Of a DNA stretch of 64,000 nucleotides, positions 1 through 11,740 are shown in pieces (positions within the stretch are counted from its first letter, which is position 1; each line of letters starts with the position of its first letter). This DNA is from Plantago major (lineage: Eukaryota; Streptophyta; Magnoliopsida; Lamiales; Plantaginaceae). The stretch spans positions 87,386,877 through 87,450,876 of the forward strand of contig CM048840.1 in the NCBI GenBank assembly GCA_026545765.1. Direction: 5' to 3'. The position numbers were made by a program, and so were the translations under genes. A model generated the notes under the pieces. The model saw nothing but the letters and a program-made list of their open reading frames with translations. It was not told the DNA's origin and did not search any database.

Positions 1-257
1 AACCTGCTCATTCTTACATATTTGCACTTGACCAAGTAACTGTTGGGACATTACTCGATGAAAGATGTCCTCTATATCTAGATAACTTATTCTGTTATGC
101 TAAGGCTTCAGTGACTTATCTTTTCAACTTGACCAAGTCACTAACTATCAGACAATTAGTAGGTTCCTCTTTTACAAAGTCCAAACTAACAAGTGTGTAA
201 GGACTAAGAATACTACTATCTTACCAGTATGACATCTTCAGTCTCAACAAGTTAGTA
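1..257. other. Unassigned sequence left of solo LTR
   Basis: I recognise no gene or element here. The sequence continues, after removal of the 263-1654 LTR and one copy of its GTAAT duplication, into 1660-2315, so both pieces are one older locus. Short reading frames on both strands show no known motif. Confidence 0.4.
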
Positions 258-262
258 GTAAT

Positions 263-1654
263 TGATGAGTCGATTTTACATCGTTTTTATGTGTTTTATT
301 AGTATTTTGTTATGTTTTCATGTTTTGTGTGTTTTGTAGGTATTTGGTTAAACAGCATGATTTGGAGGCAAAAAGATGCATTTTACATTCATTCACAGGA
401 GTACGAAGTTCCAATGCCTCAAACGGATGCCAGAAACGGAGCGGGATGACCAAAAATACCAAAATCGGAGTCAAAGTGCGAAAATAGCTCTCCAGGCATG
501 GCGTACGCCATGCGCAGCTGTGGCACACGCCATGGCAGTGCATGCGTAGCATATGCCATGCGCTACGCTATATATATGATTCTGCATCTGTTTTTTTTAG
601 CGGATCGAACCAGATTGTACCAGATTCAATACTTGTTACTTTTTCTTCCCTCTTTACTCAATAAACCCTATATTTCATTCTTGGGCAATTCCTTCACCAC
701 CTATTACTGGAGAATTGAACCCGATTTATATTGTATTTGTTCGTGATTGTCAATTATCAATACATTGGTTATATTCTACCGATTGATTTAGGGATTTGTC
801 ATCCTCCAAGCATAGTGACAGCCTCTTTGTAACAATTTCTCCTTTTTCATAGTTTAATATTATTGATGTTGGATTGTTTAATTATTTCTTGCTTACTGGC
901 GATGAGCATGAGTAGCTATATGAGGTGGTGATGATTCAATGCATGCTAGTTAGGGTTTATGCAATTCAATAAAGTAAGATGGGATTTACTCTGTGCCTTT
1001 TTTATTAAATGCGTATGTAGTTATGTGTATTGTGTTTTACCCACAAAATCACCAAAGGATTATGCAACTGATTTACCACCAAAACGTCTAGAGATTGCTA
1101 ATCCATAGGTTCGTAGAAAACACAATAACTATTAGCTTATTAATTGTAGCTTAGTGAAATTGACGCCTTCACTAATGTTATATGTTTTGTAGAACAAATT
1201 CAGTTAGTTCATTGGCATAGTCCTTCGTACCTTATCTGATATAATGTGTCTACCTAGAAAAGACTAGAGCAGTGTAATAATCGTTAGGACGTATCCCAGT
1301 GATAACTAGAGTAAATCGACATCGTTATTGCTGCAACTATTCCTGCTAGGTAGCATTGATTATTCATCACCACTCTGTAATTTGATAACTTATCTTGATA
1401 AGATCGATACATGTGTTTGATTTCTTTGTGTTGAGAGTTAGAGTTAGATTAGTAATTAGAACTCGCTGCCGAAGTAAAAAAAAAAACCCTTTTACTGCTT
1501 TCTTGTTGATAATTATATTCCGTGAAAAGAACAAAGCTTAGTTAAGTCCTAAGAGACCGACCTCGGGGTTAACTTCACTGCACTACAAGTTTTCGTAGTG
1601 TTGAGAATTAACTCTTGGCTTAATATAAATTTAAAACATTGAGTTGACACATCA
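263..1654 (+). mobile_element. Solo LTR, Athila/Tat-like Gypsy
   Basis: A 1392-bp block starts TGATGAGTCG and ends TTGACACATCA, giving TGATG/CATCA inverted ends. It is flanked by a perfect 5-bp target duplication GTAAT (258-262 and 1655-1659). Inside are a TATA-like stretch near 569-577, a GC-rich quasi-palindromic cluster at about 496-567, and a 3' part with the wording gagaccgacctcg that recurs in the LTR-like sequence near 8.28 kb. There is no internal coding region or second LTR, so this is a solo LTR left by recombination. The family assignment rests on LTR style and is inference; the boundaries are seen directly. Confidence 0.85.
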
Positions 1655-1659
1655 GTAAT

Positions 1660-2315
1660 CTTACCACTTGGTAGCTCATCCTTATGATCCTATCCATCCA
1701 TGATGCTTGAAGATCAGTGTGTGTCATTCTTCTAACTCCATCAAAAGCTTCAGTCCAACACTTGTCTTCTTCTTGCAGTCCTGAATAGGTATTCTTGTGC
1801 CATGTTGATGAGTGCATATATATGTCGCTTGGCATGATAGGTTGCACTGACATACCTCAGTCTGATGCTAGGTTCTTCTTTGAATGTCAGCATGAGAGCT
1901 ACTTCGGTTTTCAAGCTGAAGTTGCTAAACTACGGTTTGATCCAAACCTAAGACTTTCGAAACTTAAAGAACCTAACTACCAGATTATTTTTCAGGCTTC
2001 AGTCTCATGTTGGTAAACCACAATCTTATTCAAATGCCAGTGCTTACTCGACTTTTTATCTATTATAAGTAAATTGACATGGGTGTTTCTTTTGCAAGTT
2101 TTACAAGTGTTCTAACACTAAGAAACCTTTGACAGTCTGAGTTTGTATCTTCATCAAAATCTAATACTCGAAAGTATGATGTAACACTTATTGTATTTAC
2201 TTCCAACATGATGCCCTTCTTTATGTTCTACTAAAACATGCATATATCTTCGTGACAAAATGATCCATATGATTAATCTAAGTGTGGCCAATGCAAATCC
2301 TTTAGCAACAACGGA
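1660..2315. other. Unassigned sequence between two solo LTRs
   Basis: Continuation of the 1-257 locus. It holds only short open frames (for example about 1795-2016 on + and 1620-1853 on -) with no motif I can name. It may be an old, decayed repeat. Confidence 0.35.
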
Positions 2316-2320
2316 GTTTT

Positions 2321-3657
2321 TGATGTGCACTTGGGAATTTGAATGCGTTGTAGTACCTGTAATTCTCAATTGCAATCAAAGATTAAATTTATATTTTCTG
2401 GAAGCTCTCAAACTAACAGAATAGTGGTAAGTTAACTCGGGATGTCGTTCTCCACGGACACTTAGCATAGGAACAAACAAGTAACGTTTTGATTTCTCTT
2501 GCAGACAGCAGACAGATTAAAAGTAAACAGATTGCAGGCATATGATTAATTCACAGTAAACCCTAATTATCCTGGTTGTGATCGATGGTGTGATGGTTTA
2601 AAGGACCCCCGACCTCCCTCTTTCCATGCTACTCCCAACTTCCTAGTTAATATCCTACGCGATTACCTCTAACGACAACAGGGTATAATGCTATGGTGTC
2701 AAGGCGCAGTCGGCACGAGTACCCCTACTCAGTTCAATGAAACTATTGTGTCACTCAGCAGAACATCACCACGAAGGATGTATAGAGTTGTATAATCACG
2801 AATTACGTCTAAGAACTATTCCATTAATATAACCCAACATATAAAGAAGTAGCAACAGCAGAGTTTCGGCGGTTCGCCTTTACAAGAGAAAGTTAGCTAC
2901 TCATAGTATTCTACTACAGACAGAAATCGAAAAACAAGAAAGAAAGAAAGAAAGAAGAAGCTTAGTCTCTGATGTCTTTGTGCTGCTTCTAGGGTTTCCT
3001 CCTTCTGGATGTCTGACGGCCAGCCATTTTGGGGTTTCACTTCCCTGATGACTGGTTCTCTCTCAAGAGAACTGCTTTGTGAGCGGTGAATGACGATTAT
3101 GAGACCGCAAGGGTCTTATTTATACTTGAAAATCCGTGCTCTGGCCGCCATTCATCATAAGGAAGGTTAGAAAGGCGGGCTTTAGCCTAATAAGCCAGGA
3201 AAAGGCCTGTTTTTAGAATCTTCTACCTGACTGCGGTCGACAGTCGGCCGCACAAAGCCTCCTGTGGTCGACTGTCGGTCACCATCTTTGATTTCTCGAG
3301 CTTCGAATCTGTTTTCTTCGTTATTCGATTTTGGGCTTCGTAACTTCGTTTCCTCGAAAAGTAGTCTTCTACAATGTTGTAGTATCTTCAATTATCTTCG
3401 CATTGGTTGGTCACATGACATGTTTCGACACCTCGAACTTTGTGCAACGGCCAAATCAACGTATTTGCTTAACTTCCCCGATTTCGCCTAAATATGACGT
3501 TTTGGTACCTAAAAACGTGCAATTTCTCAAAAACACGATGACCTACAAAAGACACAAGAAGTTGGTAATTGGCCAAAATATGATACGAATATTGAATCTT
3601 GGGCAAAAAAACGAGGGTCTAAAAGCGTGCAAAATCGCACATTTCATTGTCACATCA
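2321..3657 (-). mobile_element. Solo LTR, minus orientation, Athila/Tat-like Gypsy
   Basis: This 1337-bp block has 7-bp inverted ends TGATGTG..CACATCA and a perfect 5-bp target duplication GTTTT (2316-2320 and 3658-3662). Read on the minus strand it resembles a Gypsy LTR: a GC-rich cluster of gtcgac/ggccgc words at about 3232-3286, then a TATA box (plus 3116-3125), then AT-rich U5-like sequence. A block around 3390-3415 (minus, gtgaccaacca...) is clearly homologous to about 7120-7200, so the damaged element at 6.9 kb belongs to the same or a sister family. No internal region remains. Confidence 0.85.
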
Positions 3658-3662
3658 GTTTT

Positions 3663-4400
3663 CCTATAGGAAACAACATCCTCCAGCTGACAACGACGAC
3701 GGGGGCACTGGCTCTGGCATCTCACCTGCTGGAGTCAAAATTTTAGTATGCGTTCTCAAATTCAAGCCCAAATATCGTGGAAAATGGTTCTCGAAAGAAG
3801 TCAAGAGATTTAGACTTGATGGGCGATTGCTCGACGCTAACCTCGAAAAAACCTCCAAGTAGTTGATCTTATAAACCACCTAATTATGCAATTCTTAGGT
3901 CAAAATTCACCTACTCAACTTAAATTTTCCCGGGACCAAAATTTTAAATGCAAATCCAAGAAATATAAAACAATAATAATAACTCTATCAAGACAAATTT
4001 GACCCTTTGATCAATACAAGGGACTGATTGGAGCAAACCTAAGCTTTATTTTAGTTATGGTCCAAGTCTTCTAGAGGTGAAAGAATCGTCCGCATCATAT
4101 TATTCAATAAATCTAACTTCGAATTTAATATTGAAAATAAATTAATCTTAAACTTAAACCTATAAAACATTAAATTAAATTATATAATGAAACTACACTT
4201 CATCATCAATACAATATAAATTTAATTTGTAGTATAAAATTGTTATTAGTTGAGCATAAAAAAACTAAAACTGGACAAACTTTTTGAAACGGAGGAACCA
4301 CGTAATATATATTGTTGACTGATGTGATGAGATTACTTTTCAATGTTCGCTAATTGGTCTTCACATCCGGTCCTTGTCTAGCAAGGAATTTCTCACATCA
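3663..4400. other. Unassigned sequence upstream of HIPP gene
   Basis: A short plus frame at 3647-3862 has codon-like composition but no recognisable motif, and its start lies in the LTR, so I do not call it a gene. The remainder to 4400 is AT-rich and featureless. Confidence 0.3.
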
Positions 4401-4437
4401 CACTTATTGCTACTGTTTACATCGATCCTTCTCTTCA

Positions 4438-4445
4438 TATATAAA
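4438..4445 (+). promoter_or_regulatory. TATA box of HIPP gene
   Basis: TATATAAA lies about 115 bp before the ATG at 4553. That leaves a 5' leader of roughly 80 nt, a normal arrangement for a plant gene. Confidence 0.5.
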
Positions 4446-4552
4446 CAAACCACTCTAGCTTTAATTTCCATATAATTATTCTCAGTTTCATACTTCATCT
4501 TATAGATTCTTTCAAGACATAGTCAAGTATACATTTTTTCAAGTTATCCAAC

Positions 4553-5230
4553 ATGGCAGCAAAGGTGAAGAAATTTCCCATCTATTTACTAATTATCAAT
4601 TTGTATATGCTTCTTAATTTGTTGTTTTACTTGCAGAAAGTGGTGGTGAAATTGGCTATTCATGATGACAAAGAGAAACAAAAGGCGCTGAAGACAGTTT
4701 CTAGTCTCTCAGGTAAAACTCCTCTTTAGTAAGGAAATACTCAGGTCAGCTTGGCTCGGTTGTTTAAACAGTACCACTGCTTATAAGACAGTAAAAAGTA
4801 CTACTAATTCATATCACTAAAATCCCCTGCAAACCCACTCTAAAGTCCAATTTTCTTCGGCTAACGCCTCCCACTCGTTCTTGGTACAGGGATCGAATCA
4901 CTAGCCGTGGACATGAAGGACAAGAAACTAACGGTGATTGGGGACGTTGATCCAATTCAAATAGTGAGCAAGCTGCGAAAATTGTGGCACACGGAGATAG
5001 TAACAGTTGGGCCAGCTAAAGAGGAGAAAAAAGAAGAGAAAAAGGATGAGAAAAAGGATGATGCAAAGAAACAAGAAGAGGAAAAGAAAAAGAAGGAAGC
5101 TGAGTATATAGCTGAGCTTCTGAAGCAAAAGAACTACCCTTACTATTATTACTATCCACCACCACAAGCACACCAGCAATACCGTGTCTATAGTTCTGAG
5201 GAGAATCCAAATTCTTGTGTTATTTGCTGA
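4553..5230 (+). CDS. Heavy-metal-associated isoprenylated plant protein (HIPP39-like)
   Basis: Three exons: 4553-4564, 4637-4712 and 4890-5230, joined by GT..AG introns in phase, giving 142 residues. Residues 5-68 form an HMA (ferredoxin-like) fold, recognisable from [18 protein letters not shown] and then [11 protein letters not shown]. The metal-binding CxxC loop of classic HMA domains is replaced by an HDDK-type loop, as in a known HIPP subgroup, so direct metal binding is doubtful. A highly charged K/E/D linker (about 72-100) follows, then a Tyr/Pro-rich stretch. The C-terminus is CVIC, a CaaX box for farnesylation, which suggests membrane or nuclear-envelope association. The tiny four-codon first exon is typical of the family. 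HIPPs are linked to metal handling and stress or pathogen responses; the exact role here is not shown by the sequence. Confidence 0.9.
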
Positions 5231-6869
5231 TTCTGTAAAGTCTCAATTTCATATTAGTGACAGTTTTTGTATAAGATGCCATTGATGAAAAGAAATGCAT
5301 ACTAAAAAGGATGGACAAGTTATGGATTGAATGACTCATGATTGGTACAATTGTAAATATTTTAATGCAGATACGAGGAATATACCTTGAATTCCTTCAT
5401 GATAACACTTGTAACATTTTTCTTCACTATTTACGTCATTTGCAATTTCACGAGTTTGCGGTTTCCATCAATTTTACAATAATTTCACTTACTAAGAAAC
5501 AAGTGACATATTACCAAAAAAAAAAAAAAAAAAAAAGAAAGAAAGAAGTGACATAAAACAGTTTGGATTTGATCATAGCATTTACGACTAGCTAGTATTT
5601 AGTTAACTAAGAAGTGACATAAACAAGTGACATTAACAATTTCATTGAAAACTATATGTTTTGTTAGAGATTAAAATCAAGAAAACCAAGTTAAAAATAT
5701 GTGTTTTTTTATCAGATTTACGCTATTTTAGTCGCTAGCCAATCATACTAACATGTAAGATCATCCTAAAAAGAACAAAGATTTTTAGGAACAAAATGAT
5801 AATTTGGACATCGTAATCTCAGAGACGCGTGACTAAACAATTCATTAATTTTTAAACGCAAGTTGAATGAAAAATAATACTAACATGATGGCTTCAACAT
5901 TACCAAACCACTCTTATCCACAGAGTCCATGGCCATGAATTTGTAGGCTAGCTAAATGTCTAGAACCGTCTTAAATTAATTAAGTTTTTGTAATAGAAAT
6001 ATGTATATGGAATATTAGGTCGAGATTCTCGAGATGACACGGAATTAGACAAGTGGTTATGGGTCATTAATTTGTTCTGTCTTACTTAGTTTGAACCCTA
6101 AAGCCGAACAAATCATACAAGAAATTGTATTATGAGGGTCAGAGAAACCACTTTTATAGTAAGTGTAAAATATTTATAAGCCCATGTCACACGCAACTAA
6201 ACAATCTTATCATCACAATATTATTGGCTCAAAGGAGAAGGATTTTATTTGACTTCTTTCAAGGAATATGGAAGTTTATCTGGTTTCACAAACCCTTAAG
6301 ACAGGTTTGTCGATCCTACACCCCTCTCATGGTTTTCGACTCGTTGCTCATCTTCCCGTTTTCCACACTAAATCAGTGGTTGTTGAGTACTCGTTGTTCA
6401 TCTTTCCGTTTTTCATTTTTATATTTGAGATTGTTCATTACCTATTTTGTACATTACATCTCCTGATTTCCTTATATTTATTAATTTCCTCTCATATCTT
6501 ATCATTAAAATTTAGAGTTCCACCATTCAAATTAGGCTCATGTCTAAACCGGTAGACCCAATACAAACAATTACAATATCCACTTAAACATCCAAGAAAC
6601 AAGCAGCAGTATTGCTGTTTTGAAAGCAGTCACTTTCATTACTTGTTGTCACCAATCTGATCTCATTCATTACGTACATTTGTTTAAATCCAAAAAGTAT
6701 ATATTGTATGTGTGGAAAATTATTAATACATTTCAAAAGTCAAGCTTAGGGTAGGCTATGGCCAACTGCATGATATGTACGTATCGCTTTATTGTACTAG
6801 TCCTGGCCGGCTGGCTAAATCTTATGAAGATCAAAGGCATACTTATTATTATTGGGCAACATGTTTGAT
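5231..6869. other. Intergenic, no gene seen
   Basis: AT-rich sequence with a long A-run and (GAAA)n near 5516-5548. Short frames at 6125-6555 show no motif. I see no RNA gene. Confidence 0.4.
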
Positions 6870-8374
6870 TGGGCATTCAGTACGGATATTATAGCACTTC
6901 GATTGGACTTACAATTGCCATGGATACGAGAGATTGAAACCCTCCATGGAAGCTTTCAAACTTATCTCTAATGATAGTATCCAAGATCATGAATTTCAAA
7001 GTTTTGGAGGATTTGCATGAATTTCGATGCAAAAATGAGATATTTATAGCGAATCTGATAATGGATCAATCAACGGTCTTTAAATTGTACGAGGAGCCAG
7101 GAGAACCCAATGGAGACAAGTGACCAACCATTGCAAAGCTAGTTCAAAGTATTAAAACATTATAGAAGACCACCTTTCAAGATAACGAAGTATCGGAGTT
7201 CAAAAATGGCCTGGAAGAGAAATCGCATCGAGGGGGAGTGCAGACGAGCTCTGCAGCCGCAGTGGACCCCCTGTTCACAAATGTCTCGCTTAAGTTTCTT
7301 CACGTGTTTTGGCCCATGGATCAACCACTTTCTAGGGTATGTGTTGCACGGAATTCTCAGTGTTTCCACACTATAAAGCGATCCTCAAGTCACAAATACA
7401 ACAATGAAGAGGCAACACATGTTCGAAGGGGGGTTCGAACTTCACTATAGAACCCTAGTCGTCAAGAGAAGAAGGAGAATCCTAATTTGAAGATTCAATT
7501 CAGCAACCATTGAAGACCTAAACCAAATTCAAGAGATCGAAGTAAAGGAAACGAAGAGTCGACATTCGCAGTTTTCTAACGGTTTAGTTGTTTCAATTAT
7601 GTTTCCTGAACACAACTTTGTTTATTCTTTTCAGCATGCTAGGCTAATTTACTTATATATGTAAGGAATAGCCGTTTATATGTGATGGAATAGTTTTCGC
7701 ATCTATGTCACTACAAAAAAACTTGGCTGGGGCGACGGATAGATCCGTCGCGTAAGGCCAGCGATCCGTCACCCCAGCTATGGCGACGGATAGAAAATCC
7801 GTCGCCCCCCTGGAGCTGGAACGACGGATGTTGGTTGCGTGTTGTTGTTCTTTCGTTTGTTGTTTATTTTAAGATGCATGTTTGTTTGTGATTGCCATGT
7901 AGTCATGAATGATTGTTGCACTAGTCTAGGAGTATATCGAGCTAGCCAAAAGTGACATTGAGTTAGACGGTAGTACACGTGGGTATCTTTACCAACTACG
8001 TCTTGGTTTATGATGTGTAACATGTTTACTCTTCAATTGTATCCACTATCCATCGCTAAGTGTAATTCCTGATATTAACGAGTTTTCAAAGTGAAGGATA
8101 ATGCTTACATGTTTGCATTATTTTGATTACAAGTTAGTTATTTCCGTTATAATTAACTTGCTCTTATTATTTGATAATTGTTTTCTATTAGTTAGTTTAA
8201 AAATCCAAACCAATCTTATGTTTACTTTACCGCATTTAGAATAGAGACAACACTTTAATAGTAACCAAATCGATCGTTATTCCCAAGAGACTGACCTCAC
8301 GAGTCAACATCCCCTATACTAAATCTAATATAGTATAATTGTGATTTGGTTTGGTAATATAAATGTGAAAATCC

Positions 8375-9291
8375 TGTTGGAATTTTTAATTAAAGTGTGT
8401 TTAGTGTCTTTAATTACTCAATTCGGATTGAAGATGAATGAGAAATTAATGCACAAATAGACCGCTTGTAATTATTAATACGATGGTATTCGCAATGAAG
8501 TTGCGTGAAATTTCGACAATATAAACGCAAATATATAGATAAAAAGGTGTTGAAGAAGATGTTTGAACTTGGTACCTCATGAAACACCTTGGAAGGTTGT
8601 TGAATCAAGGAAAAGGAAAATTGCAAAAAATTGTGACTCTTGGGGCTTGAACCCACGACCTGCCTGTTGGCAAGGGCTATGACATACCACTTGAGCTACA
8701 CATCCATTTGTGAAGAGATGTTGGTCAAATTCGGTTGTGTCCTTTCGGATACAGAGTTGTGGTTCAACAATTGCGTCTTTTCCTTGCAACTTTTGGATAT
8801 CTATATATAGGGCACCCCTACTTCATTTTTAATCATCCAATCGCAGATTCTCTTCTATGAGAATTGTGGAGGATCACCAAGATAGTTTATCCTTTACGGA
8901 TTTCAAGTCCTAAGTAACTTTTAAGTTTGGAGGACGTTGAATACGAATTTCCAAGGAATTTTCTAACCGTATCGGAGGATAAAGAAGTATAAAATAGAGT
9001 TGCTATTTATACTTGGCAGGTGTTATGTTCTTCAGTTATATATTCCATTATTGTAGTAATTCGCCGGAGTTAGAGTTCAAGTGCTAGAATTCTAATTCAT
9101 CACTGCTGTTCTATCTTGGGAGACTATTTGTTACGTAAACCGTGAGCACCAGAGCGGGACAAATAAAGTCTTAAGGAAATAGTCCCAGCCTTCGCTCAGC
9201 AGTATAAATATTATTTTGTTCTTTGTGTTGTGTTCCAGATATCCATCTTCGATACACTACCCACTCGCAGTTATATGAAATTCACCCAACA
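8375..9291 (+). mobile_element. Copia-type LTR (probably solo)
   Basis: The block starts TGTTGGAATTTT and ends CACCCAACA, giving TGTTGG/CCAACA inverted ends typical of Copia LTRs. A TATA box (tatatatag) sits at about 8802-8809. No matching 5-bp target duplication is seen (aatcc versus actag), and no internal region follows, so the boundaries are likely but unproven. It lies inside the Gypsy remnant. Confidence 0.5.
8641..8705 (-). other. tRNA-like pol III promoter block inside LTR
   Basis: On the minus strand the text has an A-box-like tgtagctcaagtgg and, about 35 nt later, a B-box-like gggttcaagcc, spaced as in a tRNA. The acceptor and anticodon stems do not close properly, so it is not a functional tRNA. 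It could be a tRNA-derived SINE head or a tRNA relic captured by the LTR. Confidence 0.4.
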
Positions 9292-9489
9292 ACTAGTCTC
9301 CCAAGATAGAACAGCAGTCTAATCATATTCCTTACCCACTCCGTTACTATCCTCATACACTACCGCAACCCAAAATCACAACAAATCCTTGGTGCACTTG
9401 GTGACCTTTTCTTTAAACGATATTAGTTTTCGCCGAGACCCATCAAAATTTCTAGCGCCGCTGTCGGGGAATAATTAGTAGTAGACTAT

Positions 9490-9497
9490 GGGGGGGG

Positions 9498-9579
<82 letters not shown>
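9490..9579. repeat. G-run and (AT)n microsatellite
   Basis: Eleven G residues are followed by about 39 AT dinucleotides. The run lies between the primer-binding site and the gag-like part of the Gypsy remnant. Confidence 0.95.
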
Positions 9580-9581
<2 letters not shown>

Positions 9582-10936
9582 GAACAAAAAATGGAGTGCG
9601 ATTTCCACCGCATGTAAGGGACTATGGATTTTATTCGACCTTGCTTTGCCAAAGTTTGAAGGAAAGGAAGGAGAGAACGAATGTGAATTCTTGAGAACGT
9701 TCGAGTCTGTTGTAGAGCAGTTTCCAATGAAAGGGTTAACCTATGAGGAATTGAAAATCTTGTTCTTTGTCAAAACTCTAGAGGGGAGTTAAGAGATGGA
9801 TAAGTTCACTTACAGAGGAGATAACTGAGTGGGATGACATGAGAAGTTTGTTCTTGAAACAATTTTTGGCCATGCTAAAGTAATGAGAGAAAGGAAGATG
9901 ATTTCGACCTATGAACAAAAATCGAAAGAATCATTTCATAAAGCATGGCATAGGTTCTAAGAGATGCAATATGATTGTCCCAAACATCAATTCACCCCAA
10001 CTATGTGAGTACTTCTATTTAGGAGTAATCGACGAATTCAAGGATCTTGTGGACTCTGCATTAAAAGGATCATTTATTGGAAGCTCCACTAAACAATTAC
10101 TGGAAGCTTGTGCTAATGTTGCTAATAATTCAAGGTATAGTAGTGAACAAATCAAGGAGAATGAGATTTTCAAGTGTATAAAAGTTCTTGAAGAAGCTAA
10201 AACATTTACTATGATTGAAGAGAAAGTGAACTGGACTATGGGACAAAGTAGTGGAACTCCCCGAGTACCTAGATAAGAGGAGAGTATCGAAATAAGTGAA
10301 GGAATATGTGCCAAAAGGAGAACCCATTAAGCTTAGTATTGAAGACGAAAAGCAAAGGCACAAAAATTGGCAACGAACAACTAGTTGATAGCATAATAAA
10401 CACTAAAGAAGAACTAGTGAAGGAGATAAGAGCCTTGAAGGAATATCACAACCAAAGAAGTGTAATATGGGAATTCACAAGCATTTCACTACCGCTAACG
10501 AAGAGTTTGAGAAAAATAAGTGACGAAGTCCAAGGAGTGAAAGAGGAAATTATAATCCGTCGTGGAGTCTAGAGGCGGCTTGTTTTTTCCGTCGCCAATT
10601 TAGCGACCAACTGTTTAGTGACGGGTTTTTAAATCCTCCGCTGATCCGTCCGCAAAACCATTTAGGGACAGATTATAGGTGTTTAGCGACAGATGTTTTC
10701 ATCGCTATTTGATGAGATTTTTGCAGTGCTATGTTGAATCAGTCAATTCGTTTCAATTGAGTTTTCCGTGAAGTTAGGGTTCTTGAGTAGTTGTTTGAGG
10801 ATCGGAGTTATTGCGTTTGAATTAACAGAAAATGTCTAATTTAAGGTCCATGATAACATGTGACTTAATCAGCTTAACAATATCGCATTACTTGAACAGT
10901 TAAACCCAGTGCAAATGATATGAAAATATAGTCATG

Positions 10937-11740
10937 GTTTCATATAACACCCTTTAAAATGGTATATAACACCCTTTAAAATGGTTACTAAACGTTTATA
11001 TCCTTAATGTTCGAAATATCCCATCAAATAATAAATTGTGACTTACAAAATAAATATAATTACATTGAAGGACAAAATTCAATCTTCATAATTAATAGTA
11101 TTATAGTTCTACCCTTTCATTTTTCCTATTGTTTTCAAGTTTCAACATAACATTTCAATTTATTACAATCAGCCCCAGAGCTTTTAAATCTAATTATATA
11201 AACCCTCAAAATTTTTATTTTCATATTTCTAAACTTTCTTCTTCCTTAAATAAACACCAAAATAAAATTTCTAATTCTAGTGTTAAAATTAAAAATTAAA
11301 AAAAAAACCCAAAGATTCCATGGAAGCTTCATAAACTGAACTTTGGGGACGCTCAATGTCAGTCCTGCAGGGAAGCTTCTAATTTGGAGCTTCTTGGAGC
11401 TCCATTATCGGAGCTTCAATGGAATTGGAGCTTCCATGAAAGCTCCTTATTATTTAAATAAAAATTTAGTTTAATAAAGAGAAGAAACCTACAACCGGAA
11501 AGGATAAATGTTTTGGATTTTAATTAATAGGTTTTGAAAATTTTGAGTCAAACGTGTAAATAAAATTTGCATTTTAAAATAAATGTTTTAATCAAGAAAA
11601 ATGAGGGTAAATATAACTTTTTTTAACAAAAGTCAACAAAAAAAAGTTATATTTACCATAGGACCTGAACCACTATGGCAAAGAAAAGTTTGATTACGTG
11701 ACCATCTTAAAAGGTATTAAAAGGGTGATAGAAAATTTCC
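10937..11740. mobile_element. Possible MITE with imperfect terminal inverted repeats
   Basis: The left edge (tataacaccctttaaaatgg, partly duplicated at 10945-10985) is mirrored near 11700-11735 by ccatcttaaaag...gggtgatag. The middle (11325-11450) is rich in ggagctt/aagctcc words that can fold back. No clean target duplication was found, so the class is uncertain. Confidence 0.35.

Larger units (their letters stand above)
6870..10560 (+). mobile_element. Athila/Tat-like Gypsy remnant (LTR, PBS, gag)
   Basis: Sequence from about 7120 matches the solo LTR at 2321-3657, including the GC-rich U3-like cluster near 7215-7275. LTR 3' wording (gagactgacctc) appears near 8290. A primer-binding site of the tRNA-Asp type used by Athila and Tat relatives (tagcgccgctgtcgggga) lies at about 9452-9470, just after an LTR-like CCCATCA. 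From about 9580 to 10300 a gag-like reading is visible, with words matching the plant Gypsy gag core. The copy is an old fossil, clearly broken in many places, and it is interrupted by a Copia-type LTR and CACTA ends. The left LTR boundary is approximate. Confidence 0.6.
7709..10728. mobile_element. CACTA element ends around a retroelement fragment
   Basis: The 5' end at 7709 reads CACTACAAAAAAAC and is followed by gacggat/atccgtcgc subterminal repeats to about 7829. The 3' end at about 10560-10728 has degenerate copies of the same repeats and ends TTTTTGCAGTG. CTATGT occurs directly outside both ends (7703-7708 and 10729-10734), but the 3-bp duplication normal for CACTA does not match (TGT versus CTA). 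Either one CACTA of 3.0 kb encloses retroelement sequence, or two separate CACTA scraps lie in it. Confidence 0.5.

Noticed and set aside
1795-2016. A small host gene between the solo LTRs
   Set aside because: No conserved motif, no splice or promoter support, and the region behaves like decayed repeat sequence.
8641-8705. A functional tRNA gene
   Set aside because: A- and B-box words are present, but the acceptor and anticodon stems do not pair, so it is kept only as a tRNA-like block.
9452-9727. Frames with Tyr-Ile repeats
   Set aside because: They come from the (AT)n microsatellite read on either strand.
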